Assembly: GCF_032056465.1 (NCBI RefSeq)
Contig: NZ_DAMBCL010000017.1
Source of the DNA: Mobilicoccus sp032056465
GTDB lineage: Bacteria > Actinomycetota > Actinomycetes > Actinomycetales > Dermatophilaceae
Length of the DNA stretch: 54,267 nucleotides
Direction: 5' to 3' (one strand)
The stretch's first letter is position 1. Every line of letters begins with the position of its first letter. The position numbers and the translations under genes are program-made. Below the pieces are notes generated by a model. That model did not search any database. It saw nothing but the letters and a program-made list of their open reading frames with translations, and was not told where the DNA came from. Shown here in pieces: positions 1-7,630 of the stretch.

Positions 1-1051
1 GATCGTCGACGTCGGCGAGGGCGTCGACGAGAGCGAGGCGGTGGCGGATCTCGTGGCCGGCGGGGAATCCCTTGAGGTACCAGGCGATGTGCTTGCGGAT
101 GTCGCGGCACGCCCGGAACTCGTCCCCGTCGTAGAACTCGGTGAGGTACACGGCGTGACGGCGCAGGGCCTCCCCGACCTCGCCGAGGGTCGGCCGGACG
201 CGCGTGTCTCCCCCGGCGAAGGCCGACACGAGGTCGGCGAAGAGCCACGGTCGCCCGAGGCATCCTCGGCCGACGACGACCCCGTCGACGCCCGTGCGGG
301 CGACCATCGCGAGCGCGTCCTCCGCCGACCAGATGTCCCCGTTGCCGAGGACCGGGACGTCGGGCAGGGCTTCGCGCAGGCGGGCGATCGCGTCCCAATC
401 GGCGGTGCCGGAATAGGACTGCGACGCCGTGCGGCCGTGCAGGGCCACCGCCGCCGCACCGGAGTCGCGGGCGATGCGGCCGGCGTCGAGGTAGGTGAGG
501 TGGTCCTCGTCGATGCCCTTGCGCATCTTGACGGTGACGGGTACGCCGTACGGCTCGGCCTCGGCGACGGCGCCCGCGACGATCCCGCGGAACAGCTCGG
601 TCTTCCACGGCAGCGCCGACCCACCGCCCTTGCGCGTGACCTTGGGGACGGGGCAGCCGAAGTTGAGGTCGATGTGATCGGCCCGGTCCTCGGTGACGAG
701 GAGCCGGACGGCGGCGCGGACGGTCGCCGGGTCGACCCCGTACAGCTGGACGCTGCGGGGGTTTTCGTCGGGGTCGTGGGTGATGAGGCGCATCGACTCG
801 GGGGTGCGCTCGACGAGGGCGCGGGAGGTGATCATCTCGCTCACGTACAGGCAGCGGCCGGACTCCCCCACCCCGGCGGACTCACCGAACTCCCGGCACA
901 GCCGCCGGAACGCGCGGTTCGTGATGCCCGCCATCGGGGCGAGGACGACCGGCGACGGCACGGTCACCCTCCCGAGCTGCAGCGGAGGCAGCACGGCGTG
1001 CACCCCGGCGGTGTGGCCGGGGCGGGTGTCGGCGTCGAGGGTCGCAGTCAT
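1..1051 (-). CDS. dusB: tRNA-dihydrouridine synthase, 3' end cut by window edge
   Basis: FMN enzyme that reduces uridines in the tRNA D-loop to dihydrouridine. I translated it from the reverse strand: ATG at 1051, 350 codons in frame to base 1 with no stop, so only the C-terminus is missing. The N-terminal half has the Dus FMN-binding motif (LAPMAGITNRAFRRL, about residues 38-52), YVSEMITSRAL, the peptide NPRSVQLYG, and the catalytic-cysteine block NFGCPVPKVTRKGGG. Compared with what I recall of actinobacterial Dus proteins there are about ten extra residues (ESGGVGESGRC) just before YVSEM. There is no clear Shine-Dalgarno; a GACAAT hexamer lies 8 nt before the ATG, so the message may be leaderless. 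It is the usual last member of the recO-uppS-dusB neighbourhood, here separated from uppS by argG and two other genes. Confidence 0.9.
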   Translation of the reverse strand, partial: MTATLDADTRPGHTAGVHAVLPPLQLGRVTVPSPVVLAPMAGITNRAFRRLCREFGESAGVGESGRCLYVSEMITSRALVERTPESMRLITHDPDENPRSVQLYGVDPATVRAAVRLLVTEDRADHIDLNFGCPVPKVTRKGGGSALPWKTELFRGIVAGAVAEAEPYGVPVTVKMRKGIDEDHLTYLDAGRIARDSGAAAVALHGRTASQSYSGTADWDAIARLREALPDVPVLGNGDIWSAEDALAMVARTGVDGVVVGRGCLGRPWLFADLVSAFAGGDTRVRPTLGEVGEALRRHAVYLTEFYDGDEFRACRDIRKHIAWYLKGFPAGHEIRHRLALVDALADVDD

Positions 1052-1148
1052 GACCGTCCATTGTCCTACCGTCGGCACCCACCCCCCAAATCGGCCGCTC
1101 GCCCCGGACCCGTGGACCGCGTCCGCACGCCCGGCGTTCCGTGCGGTG

Positions 1149-1162
1149 CCGGGCCGGCCCGG
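1149..1162 (-). terminator. Possible terminator after the WcbI-type gene
   Basis: A 14-bp perfect palindrome (CCGGGCC/GGCCCGG) starts at the base next to the stop codon of the gene at 1163-2152. As RNA it would form a 5-bp stem with a 4-nt loop. There is no T-tract, so this is a weak call. Confidence 0.35.
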
Positions 1163-2152
1163 TCAGCCGTGAAGGAGCGCGACGGTTCGCGCATGGACCT
1201 CGAGCACGTGCGCGGCCAGGCCGGGGTGCTCGGCGTACCACCCGAGGTGCGCCTCGCGGACGGCCTCGTCGGACACCGGGCCGCCGTCGATGCTCCACCC
1301 TTCGCGCGCCGCGCCCGCGGTGAGGCCGAGCGCGCGACACGTCTCGGGGAGGACCGGGGCGTAGATCGACCGGAGGAGGGTCCGCCCGGGATCGGCCGCG
1401 TCGGCGGGGAGACCGAGACGCTCTTGCACCCGCCTCACCATGCCGACGAGCACGGGGTTCCCCGGGTGGTTGAGGGTGTGTGCGGCCTCGACCCCGGCCG
1501 GGAGGAGCAGATCGCTCGCGAGCACGGTGTCGTGCTCCCGCTCGCGGCGCTCGAGCTCGGCGATCGACTCCTCGGCGATGGTGCGCACGCCGTCGCGGGC
1601 CACCCTGTCGATCGCACCCCGGCCGGCGGCCATCGAGGCGGTCGCGAGGTCGTGGTACGGCGCGAGCGGTGGGTCGCCGGCCTCCCCGGCGGGCCCGGAG
1701 CGCACGATGACGTGTCGCGGGTAGAGGCCCGCATACCGCAGCGGCGGGATCCGCACGACCCGCGCACGTTCCGAGAGGAGACGCGAGACCTGCGCGGTGC
1801 CGAGCGGCAGGCCGCGGTAGCCCTCGCGCACGGGCTGGGCGACGAGGATGTCGACGTGGCCGAGCAGGCGCGTGAGGTGAGGCAGGTCTTCCGCGCCCAT
1901 CTCGAAGACGGGCGGCACCCGCACGGTCCGCACCGAGGCGGCGGGTCCGTCCCCGAGCAACACCCGCACGCTCTCGGCCTGGCAGTTGCCGAGGACGATC
2001 GCACACGGACGCCGGTCGTCCGCCGGCAGTGGCACGAGCCCGTAGAAGACGTCGTAGTGACGTCGGCGCCCGCTCGCCTCGGCGAACCCCGACGCCGGGT
2101 GGTCGGGGGGCGAGGACCTCGGGGTCTCGTCCGGAACGTGCTCAACGGTCAC
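1163..2152 (-). CDS. WcbI-family polysaccharide biosynthesis putative acetyltransferase
   Basis: 329 aa, cytosolic, no signal peptide. The hallmark is the N-terminal VLGNCQAES motif (about residues 53-61), followed by a Rossmann-like half and a late TLNHPGNPVL segment, as in the WcbI family. The Burkholderia pseudomallei member takes part in capsule synthesis and binds coenzyme A. By family analogy this protein would acylate or otherwise modify a cell-surface glycan; the substrate is unknown. The GTG start at 2152 has AGGAG seven bases upstream. No glycosyltransferase or capsule gene lies near it: dusB is downstream and a small membrane protein gene diverges from it. The family call rests on the GNCQ motif and general pattern; the function is inferred. 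Confidence 0.65.
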   Translation of the reverse strand: MTVEHVPDETPRSSPPDHPASGFAEASGRRRHYDVFYGLVPLPADDRRPCAIVLGNCQAESVRVLLGDGPAASVRTVRVPPVFEMGAEDLPHLTRLLGHVDILVAQPVREGYRGLPLGTAQVSRLLSERARVVRIPPLRYAGLYPRHVIVRSGPAGEAGDPPLAPYHDLATASMAAGRGAIDRVARDGVRTIAEESIAELERREREHDTVLASDLLLPAGVEAAHTLNHPGNPVLVGMVRRVQERLGLPADAADPGRTLLRSIYAPVLPETCRALGLTAGAAREGWSIDGGPVSDEAVREAHLGWYAEHPGLAAHVLEVHARTVALLHG

Positions 2153-2240
2153 GGGCTCACTCCTCGTCGGTTCGATGCCGTCATCGAATCACCCACCCCG
2201 GCTGGAGGCACGTCGCCGTGGAGGAGACGGTGTCACCACA

Positions 2241-2246
2241 TAGGGT
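2241..2246 (+). promoter_or_regulatory. -10 box of a probable leaderless transcript
   Basis: TAGGGT is followed by six bases and then the GTG at 2253. There is no Shine-Dalgarno between them, so transcription would begin at the start codon. Confidence 0.5.
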
Positions 2247-2252
2247 GGGGCC

Positions 2253-2540
2253 GTGACCGACCCGACGTTTCGTGAAGACCTCATCAACCGCCTGTTCCGC
2301 GTCCCGGCGAAGGTCAGCGCCGGAGTCCTCATCGTGACGATCGCCCTCGGGTTGATCATCGGCGGGATGGTCGGCGCGATCCTTCTCGGCCTCGCGATCC
2401 TCGCCCTCCTCGGCATGCTCGTGCTGCTCTGGCCCGACATCCCCCCGGCCGAACGCATGATGCGCCTCGCGATCGCGCTCGTCGTCGCCGCCGTGGCCGT
2501 GGTGCGGATCGTCCCCCCGGGCGGCAGCCCGAACCTCTGA
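2253..2540 (+). CDS. Small membrane protein, unknown function
   Basis: 95 aa, GTG start. A short cytosolic N-terminus (TDPTFREDLINRLFRVP) is followed by two long hydrophobic stretches (about 22-40 and 41-58), a WPDIPPAERM loop, and a third hydrophobic stretch (about 70-86). It is therefore most likely a three-span inner-membrane protein. The N-terminal amphipathic segment resembles that of small actinobacterial membrane proteins of unknown function; I cannot assign a family. It diverges from the WcbI-type gene and converges on argG, with a strong shared terminator between. The start is supported by TAGGGT-N6-GTG. Confidence 0.7.
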   Translation: MTDPTFREDLINRLFRVPAKVSAGVLIVTIALGLIIGGMVGAILLGLAILALLGMLVLLWPDIPPAERMMRLAIALVVAAVAVVRIVPPGGSPNL

Positions 2541-2602
2541 CGAGGCGATCGCGCACGAGCCCACCGCACACGACAGCCCGCCTCGCGCGAACCCCACACG
2601 AG

Positions 2603-2638
2603 GACGATCCCCGCCCCTGACCGGGGACGGGGATCGTC
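2603..2638. terminator. Bidirectional terminator between small membrane protein gene and argG
   Basis: GACGATCCCCG at 2603-2613 pairs with CGGGGATCGTC at 2628-2638. Inside, CCCC (2614-2617) pairs with GGGG (2623-2626), with one bulged A. This gives a stem of about 15 bp between two converging genes. Confidence 0.85.
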
Positions 2639-2672
2639 GCATTCGAGCTCGGCCCGCCGAGGGGCCGCGTCG

Positions 2673-4115
2673 TCAGTCGTTGCCGGCCTCCATGGCGGCG
2701 TAGTCGAGCGCGAGGTCCTCCGACGGAGGCACGGCGGTCGCGATGGCCTTGGCGCCACCGGGCTCGAGTTCACCGACGAGTTGCGTGCTCGCGCGCCCGA
2801 CCTGGTGCTCCTCACCTGCGACACCGAGCATGCCCATGCCGACGTACTGCTCGAGGCGGCTGCGGGAGTCCGCGATGTCGAGGTTGCGCATCGTGAGCTG
2901 CCCGATGCGGTCGGTCGGGCCGAACGGGGCGCCTTCGGTGCGCTCCATCGACAGCTTGTCCGGGTGGTAGCTGAAGTTCTCGCCGACGGTGTCGAGGATC
3001 GAGTAGTCGTCCCCACGGCGCAGCCGCAGGGTGACGGTGCCGGTGACGGCGGTGCTCACCCAGCGCTGGAGCGACTCGCGCACCATGAGGGACTGCGGCT
3101 CGAGCCAGCGGCCTTCGTAGAGCAGGCGGCCGAGGCGACGGCCCTCGGTGTGGTAGCTCGCGAGGGTGTCCTCGTTGTGGATCGCGTTGAGCAGGCGCTC
3201 GTAGGCGATGAAGAGCAGCATCATGCCCGGCGCCTCGTAGATGCCGCGGCTCTTGGCCTCGATGACGCGGTTCTCGATCTGGTCGGCCATCCCGAGCCCG
3301 TGGCGGCCACCGATGCGGTTGGCCTCGAGGACGAGCGCGACCGGGTCCTGGTCGTACCGCACGCCGTTGACCGCGACGGGGCGACCGAACTCGAACGTGA
3401 CGCTGACCTCCTCGGGGACGATCTCGACCTCGGGGTCCCAGAACCGCACGCCCATGATCGGTTCGACGATCTCGATGCCCGCGTTGAGGTGCTCGAGCTT
3501 CTTGGCCTCGTGGGTGGCGCCCCAGATGTTGGCGTCGGTGGAGTAGGCCTTCTCGGCGCTCGCCCGGTAGGGCAGGTCGCGCTCGCTGAGCCACTGGCTC
3601 ATCTCGTCGCGGCCGCCGAGCTGCTCGACGAAGTCCTCGTCGAGCCACGGCTTGTAGATGCGCAGCCGGGGGTTCGTGAGGAGCCCGTAGCGGTAGAACC
3701 GTTCGATGTCGTTGCCCTTGAACGTCGATCCGTCACCCCAGATCTGGACGTCGTCCTCCATCATCGCGCGGATGAGGAGAGTGCCGGTGACGGCGCGGCC
3801 GAGCGGCGTGGTGTTGAAGTAGGTCTTCCCACCCGAGCGCAGGTGGAACGCGCCGCAGGCGAGGGCGACGAAACCCTCCTCGACGAGGGCACGTCGGCAG
3901 TCGACGAGGCGCGCGATCTCCGCGCCGTACTCCTTGGCGCGCTCGGGAACCGTGTCGATGTCGGGCTCGTCGGCCTGGCCGAGGTCGGCCGTGTAGGTGC
4001 AGGGGATGGCGCCGTTCTCGCGCATCCACGCGACGGCCACGCTGGTGTCGAGGCCGCCGGAGAAGGCGATGCCGACCTTTTCGCCGGAGGGGAGGGAGGT
4101 GAGGACCTTGGACAT
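2673..4115 (-). CDS. argG: Argininosuccinate synthase
   Basis: 480 aa. It joins citrulline and aspartate, using ATP, to make argininosuccinate in arginine biosynthesis. The N-terminal ATP-pyrophosphatase P-loop AFSGGLDTS lies at residues 17-25, and the substrate-binding segments IWGDGSTFKGNDIERF and YSTDANIWG follow. The length and these motifs fit the longer E. coli-type ArgG (about 447 aa) better than the ~400-aa type of many bacteria. No other arg gene is nearby, so this is a stand-alone transcription unit. The ATG at 4115 has no Shine-Dalgarno; it sits 6 nt after TAAAGT, and a triple ArgR-type operator overlaps the promoter. Arginine-dependent repression of a leaderless mRNA is therefore the likely control. 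Confidence 0.96.
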   Translation of the reverse strand: MSKVLTSLPSGEKVGIAFSGGLDTSVAVAWMRENGAIPCTYTADLGQADEPDIDTVPERAKEYGAEIARLVDCRRALVEEGFVALACGAFHLRSGGKTYFNTTPLGRAVTGTLLIRAMMEDDVQIWGDGSTFKGNDIERFYRYGLLTNPRLRIYKPWLDEDFVEQLGGRDEMSQWLSERDLPYRASAEKAYSTDANIWGATHEAKKLEHLNAGIEIVEPIMGVRFWDPEVEIVPEEVSVTFEFGRPVAVNGVRYDQDPVALVLEANRIGGRHGLGMADQIENRVIEAKSRGIYEAPGMMLLFIAYERLLNAIHNEDTLASYHTEGRRLGRLLYEGRWLEPQSLMVRESLQRWVSTAVTGTVTLRLRRGDDYSILDTVGENFSYHPDKLSMERTEGAPFGPTDRIGQLTMRNLDIADSRSRLEQYVGMGMLGVAGEEHQVGRASTQLVGELEPGGAKAIATAVPPSEDLALDYAAMEAGND

Positions 4116-4121
4116 GCGGAC

Positions 4122-4127
4122 ACTTTA
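4122..4127 (-). promoter_or_regulatory. -10 box of argG, leaderless type
   Basis: On the minus strand TAAAGT is followed by GTCCGC and the ATG of argG. It directly adjoins and partly overlaps the ARG operator. Confidence 0.5.
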
Positions 4128-4153
4128 TGCATAGTCATGCATGATCATGCACG
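4126..4153 (-). promoter_or_regulatory. Double ARG box (ArgR operator) of argG
   Basis: ATGCA units start at 4127, 4137 and 4147, exactly 10 bp apart. The first and second form TGCAT-AGTC-ATGCA (4128-4141). The second and third form TGCAT-GATC-ATGCA (4138-4151). Each is an 18-bp ARG-box-like palindrome, and the two share the middle unit. ArgR binds such boxes as a hexamer, which is known for the family; its use here is inferred. Confidence 0.75.
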
Positions 4154-4193
4154 CCGTCTCAGCCCGTGGACGCGCCCAGCGAGGGTGGCGCGC

Positions 4194-4988
4194 TCAGATT
4201 GTTGGGGCGGGGGCGTCCACGGCGCCCCCGTAGCGGCGGTCGCGGCGGGCGTAGACGTCGATCGCCTCCCACAGATGGCGCCGGTCGAAGTCGGGCCAGA
4301 GGGTGTCGAGGAAGACCATCTCGGCATAGGCGCTCTGCCAGAGGAGGAAGTTGCTCGTCCGCTGCTCCCCCGAGCTGCGGACGAAGAGGTCGACGTCGGG
4401 CATCCCCGGCTCGGGCAGATACCGCGCGATCGTCTTCTCGTCGACCGACCCCGGCTTGAGGCGTCCCGCGGCGACGGCCTCGGCGATCGCCCGAGCGGCG
4501 TCGCCGATCTCGGCGCGCCCCCCGTAGTTCACGCAGAAGTAGAGCGTGAGCCGGTCGTTGTCCCTCGTCAGTTCCTGGGCGGTCTCGAGTTCGTCGATGA
4601 CCGACTTCCACAGCCGCGGCCGGCGCCCGACCCAGCGCATGCGCACCCCCCAGGCGTTCAACTGGTCGCGTCGCCGACGGATGACGTCGCGGTTGAACCC
4701 CATGAGGAACTTCACCTCCGCCGGGGAGCGCTTCCAGTTCTCCGTCGAGAACGCGTACGCCGACAGGTGGGTCACCCCGGCCTCGATCGCACCCGCGACG
4801 ACGTCGAGCAGCGCCCCCTCCCCCGCCTCGTGCCCCTTGGTGCGCGGGAGGCCGCGTTCGTTGGCCCAGCGACCGTTGCCGTCCATGACGATCGCCACGT
4901 GCCTCGGCATCACCTCCGCGGGAATCGCGGGGGGTCGCGCGCCGGTGGGGTGCGGGAACGGGTTCTCGTAGCGGGAGGTCGAAGCCAC
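4194..4988 (-). CDS. uppS: Isoprenyl transferase (cis-prenyl diphosphate synthase)
   Basis: 264 aa from the chosen GTG. It adds isopentenyl units in cis to make the polyprenyl carrier lipid for peptidoglycan and other glycans, at the cytosolic face of the membrane. The motif AIVMDGNGRWA (about 32-42) contains the catalytic Asp. SAYAFSTENWKR, LYFCVNYGGRAEI, and DLFVRSSGEQRTSNFLLWQ are the conserved prenyltransferase blocks. A longer frame opens at 5063 but would overlap recO by about 50 bp, so I prefer the GTG at 4988, 23 bp after the recO stop. The exact start is uncertain because no good Shine-Dalgarno is visible. It is co-transcribed with recO, as in many actinobacteria. Confidence 0.93.
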   Translation of the reverse strand: MASTSRYENPFPHPTGARPPAIPAEVMPRHVAIVMDGNGRWANERGLPRTKGHEAGEGALLDVVAGAIEAGVTHLSAYAFSTENWKRSPAEVKFLMGFNRDVIRRRRDQLNAWGVRMRWVGRRPRLWKSVIDELETAQELTRDNDRLTLYFCVNYGGRAEIGDAARAIAEAVAAGRLKPGSVDEKTIARYLPEPGMPDVDLFVRSSGEQRTSNFLLWQSAYAEMVFLDTLWPDFDRRHLWEAIDVYARRDRRYGGAVDAPAPTI

Positions 4989-5011
4989 GGGCGAAGCGTA
5001 CCCGCGCGACC

Positions 5012-5740
5012 TCAGGGCCGTTCGACGAGACGGAGGGAGCGGACCCCACGCTCGAGGTGCCACTGGACGTAGGCGGCGACGAGTCCGCTGCCCTCACGGC
5101 GAGGGAGCGCCTCGCTCGCCTCGGCGGTCGCCCAGTCGCCCTCGAGCAGGGCTCCGAGCAGGACGAAGGTCGCCGGTGCCGGTGCCGTCGACCCCGCGGG
5201 TCGGCAGGAGGAGCACACACACCCGCCCGCGGCGACGTTGAACGCGCGGTGCGGCCCCTCGGCGCCGCAGCGCGCGCAGTCGTGGAAGCTCGGTGCCCAG
5301 CCCGCGGTCGCGACGGCGCGCAACAGGTAGGCGTCGAGGATGAGGCCCGAGTCGTGGTCACCGCCGGCGAGACTGGCCAGAGCTCCGGCGAGGAGCGTGA
5401 AGGGCGCCGGGCCCGGGTCCTGTCCCTCGGTGAGCCGTTCGGCGGTCTCGAGCGCGGCGACCATCGCCGTCCACGCGACGTAGTCCCGGGTGATCTGTTC
5501 GCCGTACGGGGCGAGGACGACGACCTGCGTGACGGTGTCGAGGTTGCGCCCCTCGTACAACTGGGCGTCGATCACCATGCCCGGTTCGAGCCGCGCACCG
5601 AACTTGCTCTTCGTGCGCCGCACGCCCTTCGCGACCGCCCGGACCACACCTCTGCCCCGCGTGAGGAGGGTGATGATGCGGTCGGCCTCCCCGAGCTTCT
5701 GGGTGCGCAGCACGATGGCGGCGTCGCGGTACAGGGGCAC
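5012..5740 (-). CDS. recO: DNA repair protein RecO
   Basis: 242 aa. It is a mediator that helps load RecA on SSB-coated single-stranded DNA in the RecFOR pathway. The N-terminus has the OB-fold opening YRDAAIVLRTQKLGEADRI (about 4-22) and GVRRTKSKFG. The C-terminal helical part carries a zinc-type cysteine set, CARC at 155-158 and CVCSSC at 174-179. The GTG start at 5740 lies 6 nt after CACAAT on the same strand, with no Shine-Dalgarno, so a leaderless recO-uppS message is likely. Confidence 0.95.
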   Translation of the reverse strand: MPLYRDAAIVLRTQKLGEADRIITLLTRGRGVVRAVAKGVRRTKSKFGARLEPGMVIDAQLYEGRNLDTVTQVVVLAPYGEQITRDYVAWTAMVAALETAERLTEGQDPGPAPFTLLAGALASLAGGDHDSGLILDAYLLRAVATAGWAPSFHDCARCGAEGPHRAFNVAAGGCVCSSCRPAGSTAPAPATFVLLGALLEGDWATAEASEALPRREGSGLVAAYVQWHLERGVRSLRLVERP

Positions 5741-5746
5741 CGGGCC

Positions 5747-5752
5747 ATTGTG
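5747..5752 (-). promoter_or_regulatory. -10-like box of recO, leaderless type
   Basis: On the minus strand CACAAT is followed by six bases and then the recO GTG. It matches the pattern seen at other starts in this window, with C for the first T. Confidence 0.4.
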
Positions 5753-5893
5753 CCCCTCACCGCCGACAGTGCCTCATCCGACACCGGGTCACAGACCGGA
5801 CCACCGGCGTCGGACCTCCGCCACCGCGCCCACCCGAGGCGGCTCGACGAGAGCGGCGTGGCGGGTCGTTCGGGGGGACGGGAGGACGAGGGA

Positions 5894-6682
5894 TCACTTC
5901 GGGAGCACGACGTCGTCGCCGACGGCGTGGAGACGCAGCCCGTCCGCCTCGACCCGGACGTCGGTGACACGCATGCCCTGCGGCAGGTACGGGATCGGCA
6001 TCCGCAGTGGGGGCAGCTGGGCGAGGGCACCCCCGATGATCCCCCCGCCCTCGACGCGACCGGGGGTGACGGCGATGCGTTCGCCGTCGGCCTGGACGCG
6101 CGCGAGGGCCGTGACCTCCAGACCCCGGCCGAAGACGCCGACAGGCATCCGGACCCGCACGAGTCCGTCCTCCGCCGGCGCGAGGCGGATGCCCCGCCCG
6201 ATCTCCTCCTCGACGACGGAGAACGGCACGACGCCGTCGACGTCGAGGTGTCTGGCGCGGATGGTGCCGTCGGTCGCGAGCCGTCCCTCGACGACCCTGA
6301 CGGCGACGTCACGCAGGTCCTGGCCCTGCCCGAGGATGATGCGTGAGCCCTCGACGTCGGCGTCCGGCACCCACACCTCTCCCTCGGCGAGGTCCGTGGG
6401 CGGGGTCGACGCCGGCGAGGGCGCGGTCGGTGCGGGTTCGGTTCCCGGCGCGGGGTCGAGCGGTCGGGTGAGGACGAGGAAGCCGATCATCGCCGCGACG
6501 AGCAGCGTGAGGAACACGGCCCCGAGGACGGCGAGGCCGCGCACGACCCAGCCGGTCCGGGGCGGGGCGTGCGAGCCGATCCGGCCAGCCGGACGTCGGC
6601 CCGCGGGGACGACGCCGTCGCGGACTCGCGGCGCGGGCGCCGAGGCGCGCACCGCGGTGGCCTCCGTGCGTTCCGCGCGCAT
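5894..6682 (-). CDS. DUF2993 (LmeA-like) membrane-anchored lipid-binding protein
   Basis: 262 aa. An Arg/Ala/Pro-rich cytosolic N-terminus (1-44) is followed by one membrane span (about 46-71), a Pro/Thr-rich linker, and an extracytoplasmic DUF2993 domain (about 95-262). The repeated pattern VRVVEGRLATDGTIRARHLDVDGVV and the ending MRVTDVRVEADGLRLHAVGDDV are typical of the family. The mycobacterial member LmeA is a phospholipid-binding protein needed for mature lipomannan; a similar cell-envelope role here is an inference. GGGGAGG lies three bases before the ATG. It stands alone between recO and alkB. Confidence 0.8.
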   Translation of the reverse strand: MRAERTEATAVRASAPAPRVRDGVVPAGRRPAGRIGSHAPPRTGWVVRGLAVLGAVFLTLLVAAMIGFLVLTRPLDPAPGTEPAPTAPSPASTPPTDLAEGEVWVPDADVEGSRIILGQGQDLRDVAVRVVEGRLATDGTIRARHLDVDGVVPFSVVEEEIGRGIRLAPAEDGLVRVRMPVGVFGRGLEVTALARVQADGERIAVTPGRVEGGGIIGGALAQLPPLRMPIPYLPQGMRVTDVRVEADGLRLHAVGDDVVLPK

Positions 6683-6893
6683 GTGCCTCCCCGTCCTGGT
6701 GCCGACGGCGACCCCGCCTCTCGCAGCGGGCCGTCGTGGTGGTTCGCGAGCGCTCGTGTGAGCGCCCGTGGTTCGACGTCGTCCCTGTCAGGAAAGCACA
6801 CCGGGCTGAGAGGCCGACACCCTCGAACACCGACGACGTCCGCGCTGGCGCGCCCGTCGGCCGAGGGCGGTTTCCGACCGCACGGCCGTGTGC

Positions 6894-6899
6894 CACACT
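6894..6899 (+). promoter_or_regulatory. -10-like box of the AlkB-type gene
   Basis: CACACT is followed by seven bases and then the ATG at 6907. No Shine-Dalgarno is present, so the mRNA is probably leaderless. The hexamer is imperfect. Confidence 0.35.
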
Positions 6900-6906
6900 C
6901 GTACAC

Positions 6907-7551
6907 ATGTTCCATCTCCAGGGATCCCTCCTCGACGACGTCGCCGAGGTCGGGCTGCGCTCCCTCGACGTGACGACCCGGACCCCCCTCGCCGACGGCG
7001 CATGGGTCGACGTGCGTCCCGGGTGGCTCACCGGCGCCGACGAGGTCTTCGCCCGCCTCCACGACGAGGTCGACTGGCGCGCCGAGCGGCGCCGGATGTA
7101 CGACCGCACGGTTCCCACGCCGCGCCTGCTGCGGTTCTACGACGGCGGGGAACACCTCCCCCACCCCGTGCTCATCGACGCTCGTGAGGCGCTGTCGGCC
7201 CACTACGCCGCCGAACTCGGCGAACCCTTCGTCACCGCGGGCTTGTGCCTCTACCGCGACGGCGCCGACTCCGTGGCGTGGCACGGCGACGACATCGGGC
7301 GGTCCGCCACGCACGACACGATGGTCGCGATCGTGTCGCTCGGCACTCCGCGCCCGCTCATGCTCCGGCCGCACTCCGATCGGGCGAAGGCGGACCATCG
7401 CGGTGGCAGCCTGCGATTCCACGTCGGCCACGGCGACCTCGTCGTCATGGGCGGCTCGTGCCAACGCACCTGGCAGCACGCGGTGCCCAAGCTCACCGGG
7501 TCGGTGGGTCCGCGCATCAGCGTGCAGTTCCGTCCGCACGACGTGCGCTGA
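6907..7551 (+). CDS. alkB: Alpha-ketoglutarate-dependent dioxygenase, AlkB family
   Basis: 214 aa. AlkB enzymes remove alkyl lesions from nucleic-acid bases with Fe(II), 2-oxoglutarate and oxygen. The iron triad is visible as H126 and D128 (WHGDD) and H191 (RTWQHAVPK). The 2-oxoglutarate/substrate arginines R203 and R209 lie in PRISVQFR. LCLYRDGADSVAWHGDD and the pre-core LLRFYDGG match the bacterial AlkB/ALKBH2-like layout. A longer frame extends upstream to 6736, but the N-terminus begins naturally at MFHLQGSLLDDV. No ada, alkA or LexA-type box is visible, so whether it is damage-inducible cannot be judged. Confidence 0.9.
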   Translation: MFHLQGSLLDDVAEVGLRSLDVTTRTPLADGAWVDVRPGWLTGADEVFARLHDEVDWRAERRRMYDRTVPTPRLLRFYDGGEHLPHPVLIDAREALSAHYAAELGEPFVTAGLCLYRDGADSVAWHGDDIGRSATHDTMVAIVSLGTPRPLMLRPHSDRAKADHRGGSLRFHVGHGDLVVMGGSCQRTWQHAVPKLTGSVGPRISVQFRPHDVR

Positions 7552-7566
7552 GCGCCCGTCCGCGCG

Positions 7567-7598
7567 CCCGAGCCCCGCCGCGGATGCGTCGGCTCGGG
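7567..7598. terminator. Terminator between converging alkB and the YhgE gene
   Basis: CCCGAGCC (7567-7574) pairs with GGCTCGGG (7591-7598) across a 16-nt loop, in the 79-bp gap between the two stop codons. Confidence 0.55.
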
Positions 7599-7630
7599 TG
7601 GCGGCGGCGCGGGGCGTGGGCGCGGGGGCG

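Noticed and set aside
41..2275. Long plus-strand open frame of 744 codons across dusB and the WcbI-type gene
   Set aside because: Both minus-strand genes have clear motifs. The plus frame has only Gly/Arg/Asp/Val-rich text, as expected opposite GC-rich genes.
2781..5072. 763-codon plus-strand frame over argG and uppS
   Set aside because: Antisense shadow of two certain genes; no domain-like sequence.
6780..6906. LexA/SOS box before alkB
   Set aside because: No TCGAAC-N4-GTTCGA-like site could be found; the visible short repeats do not fit.
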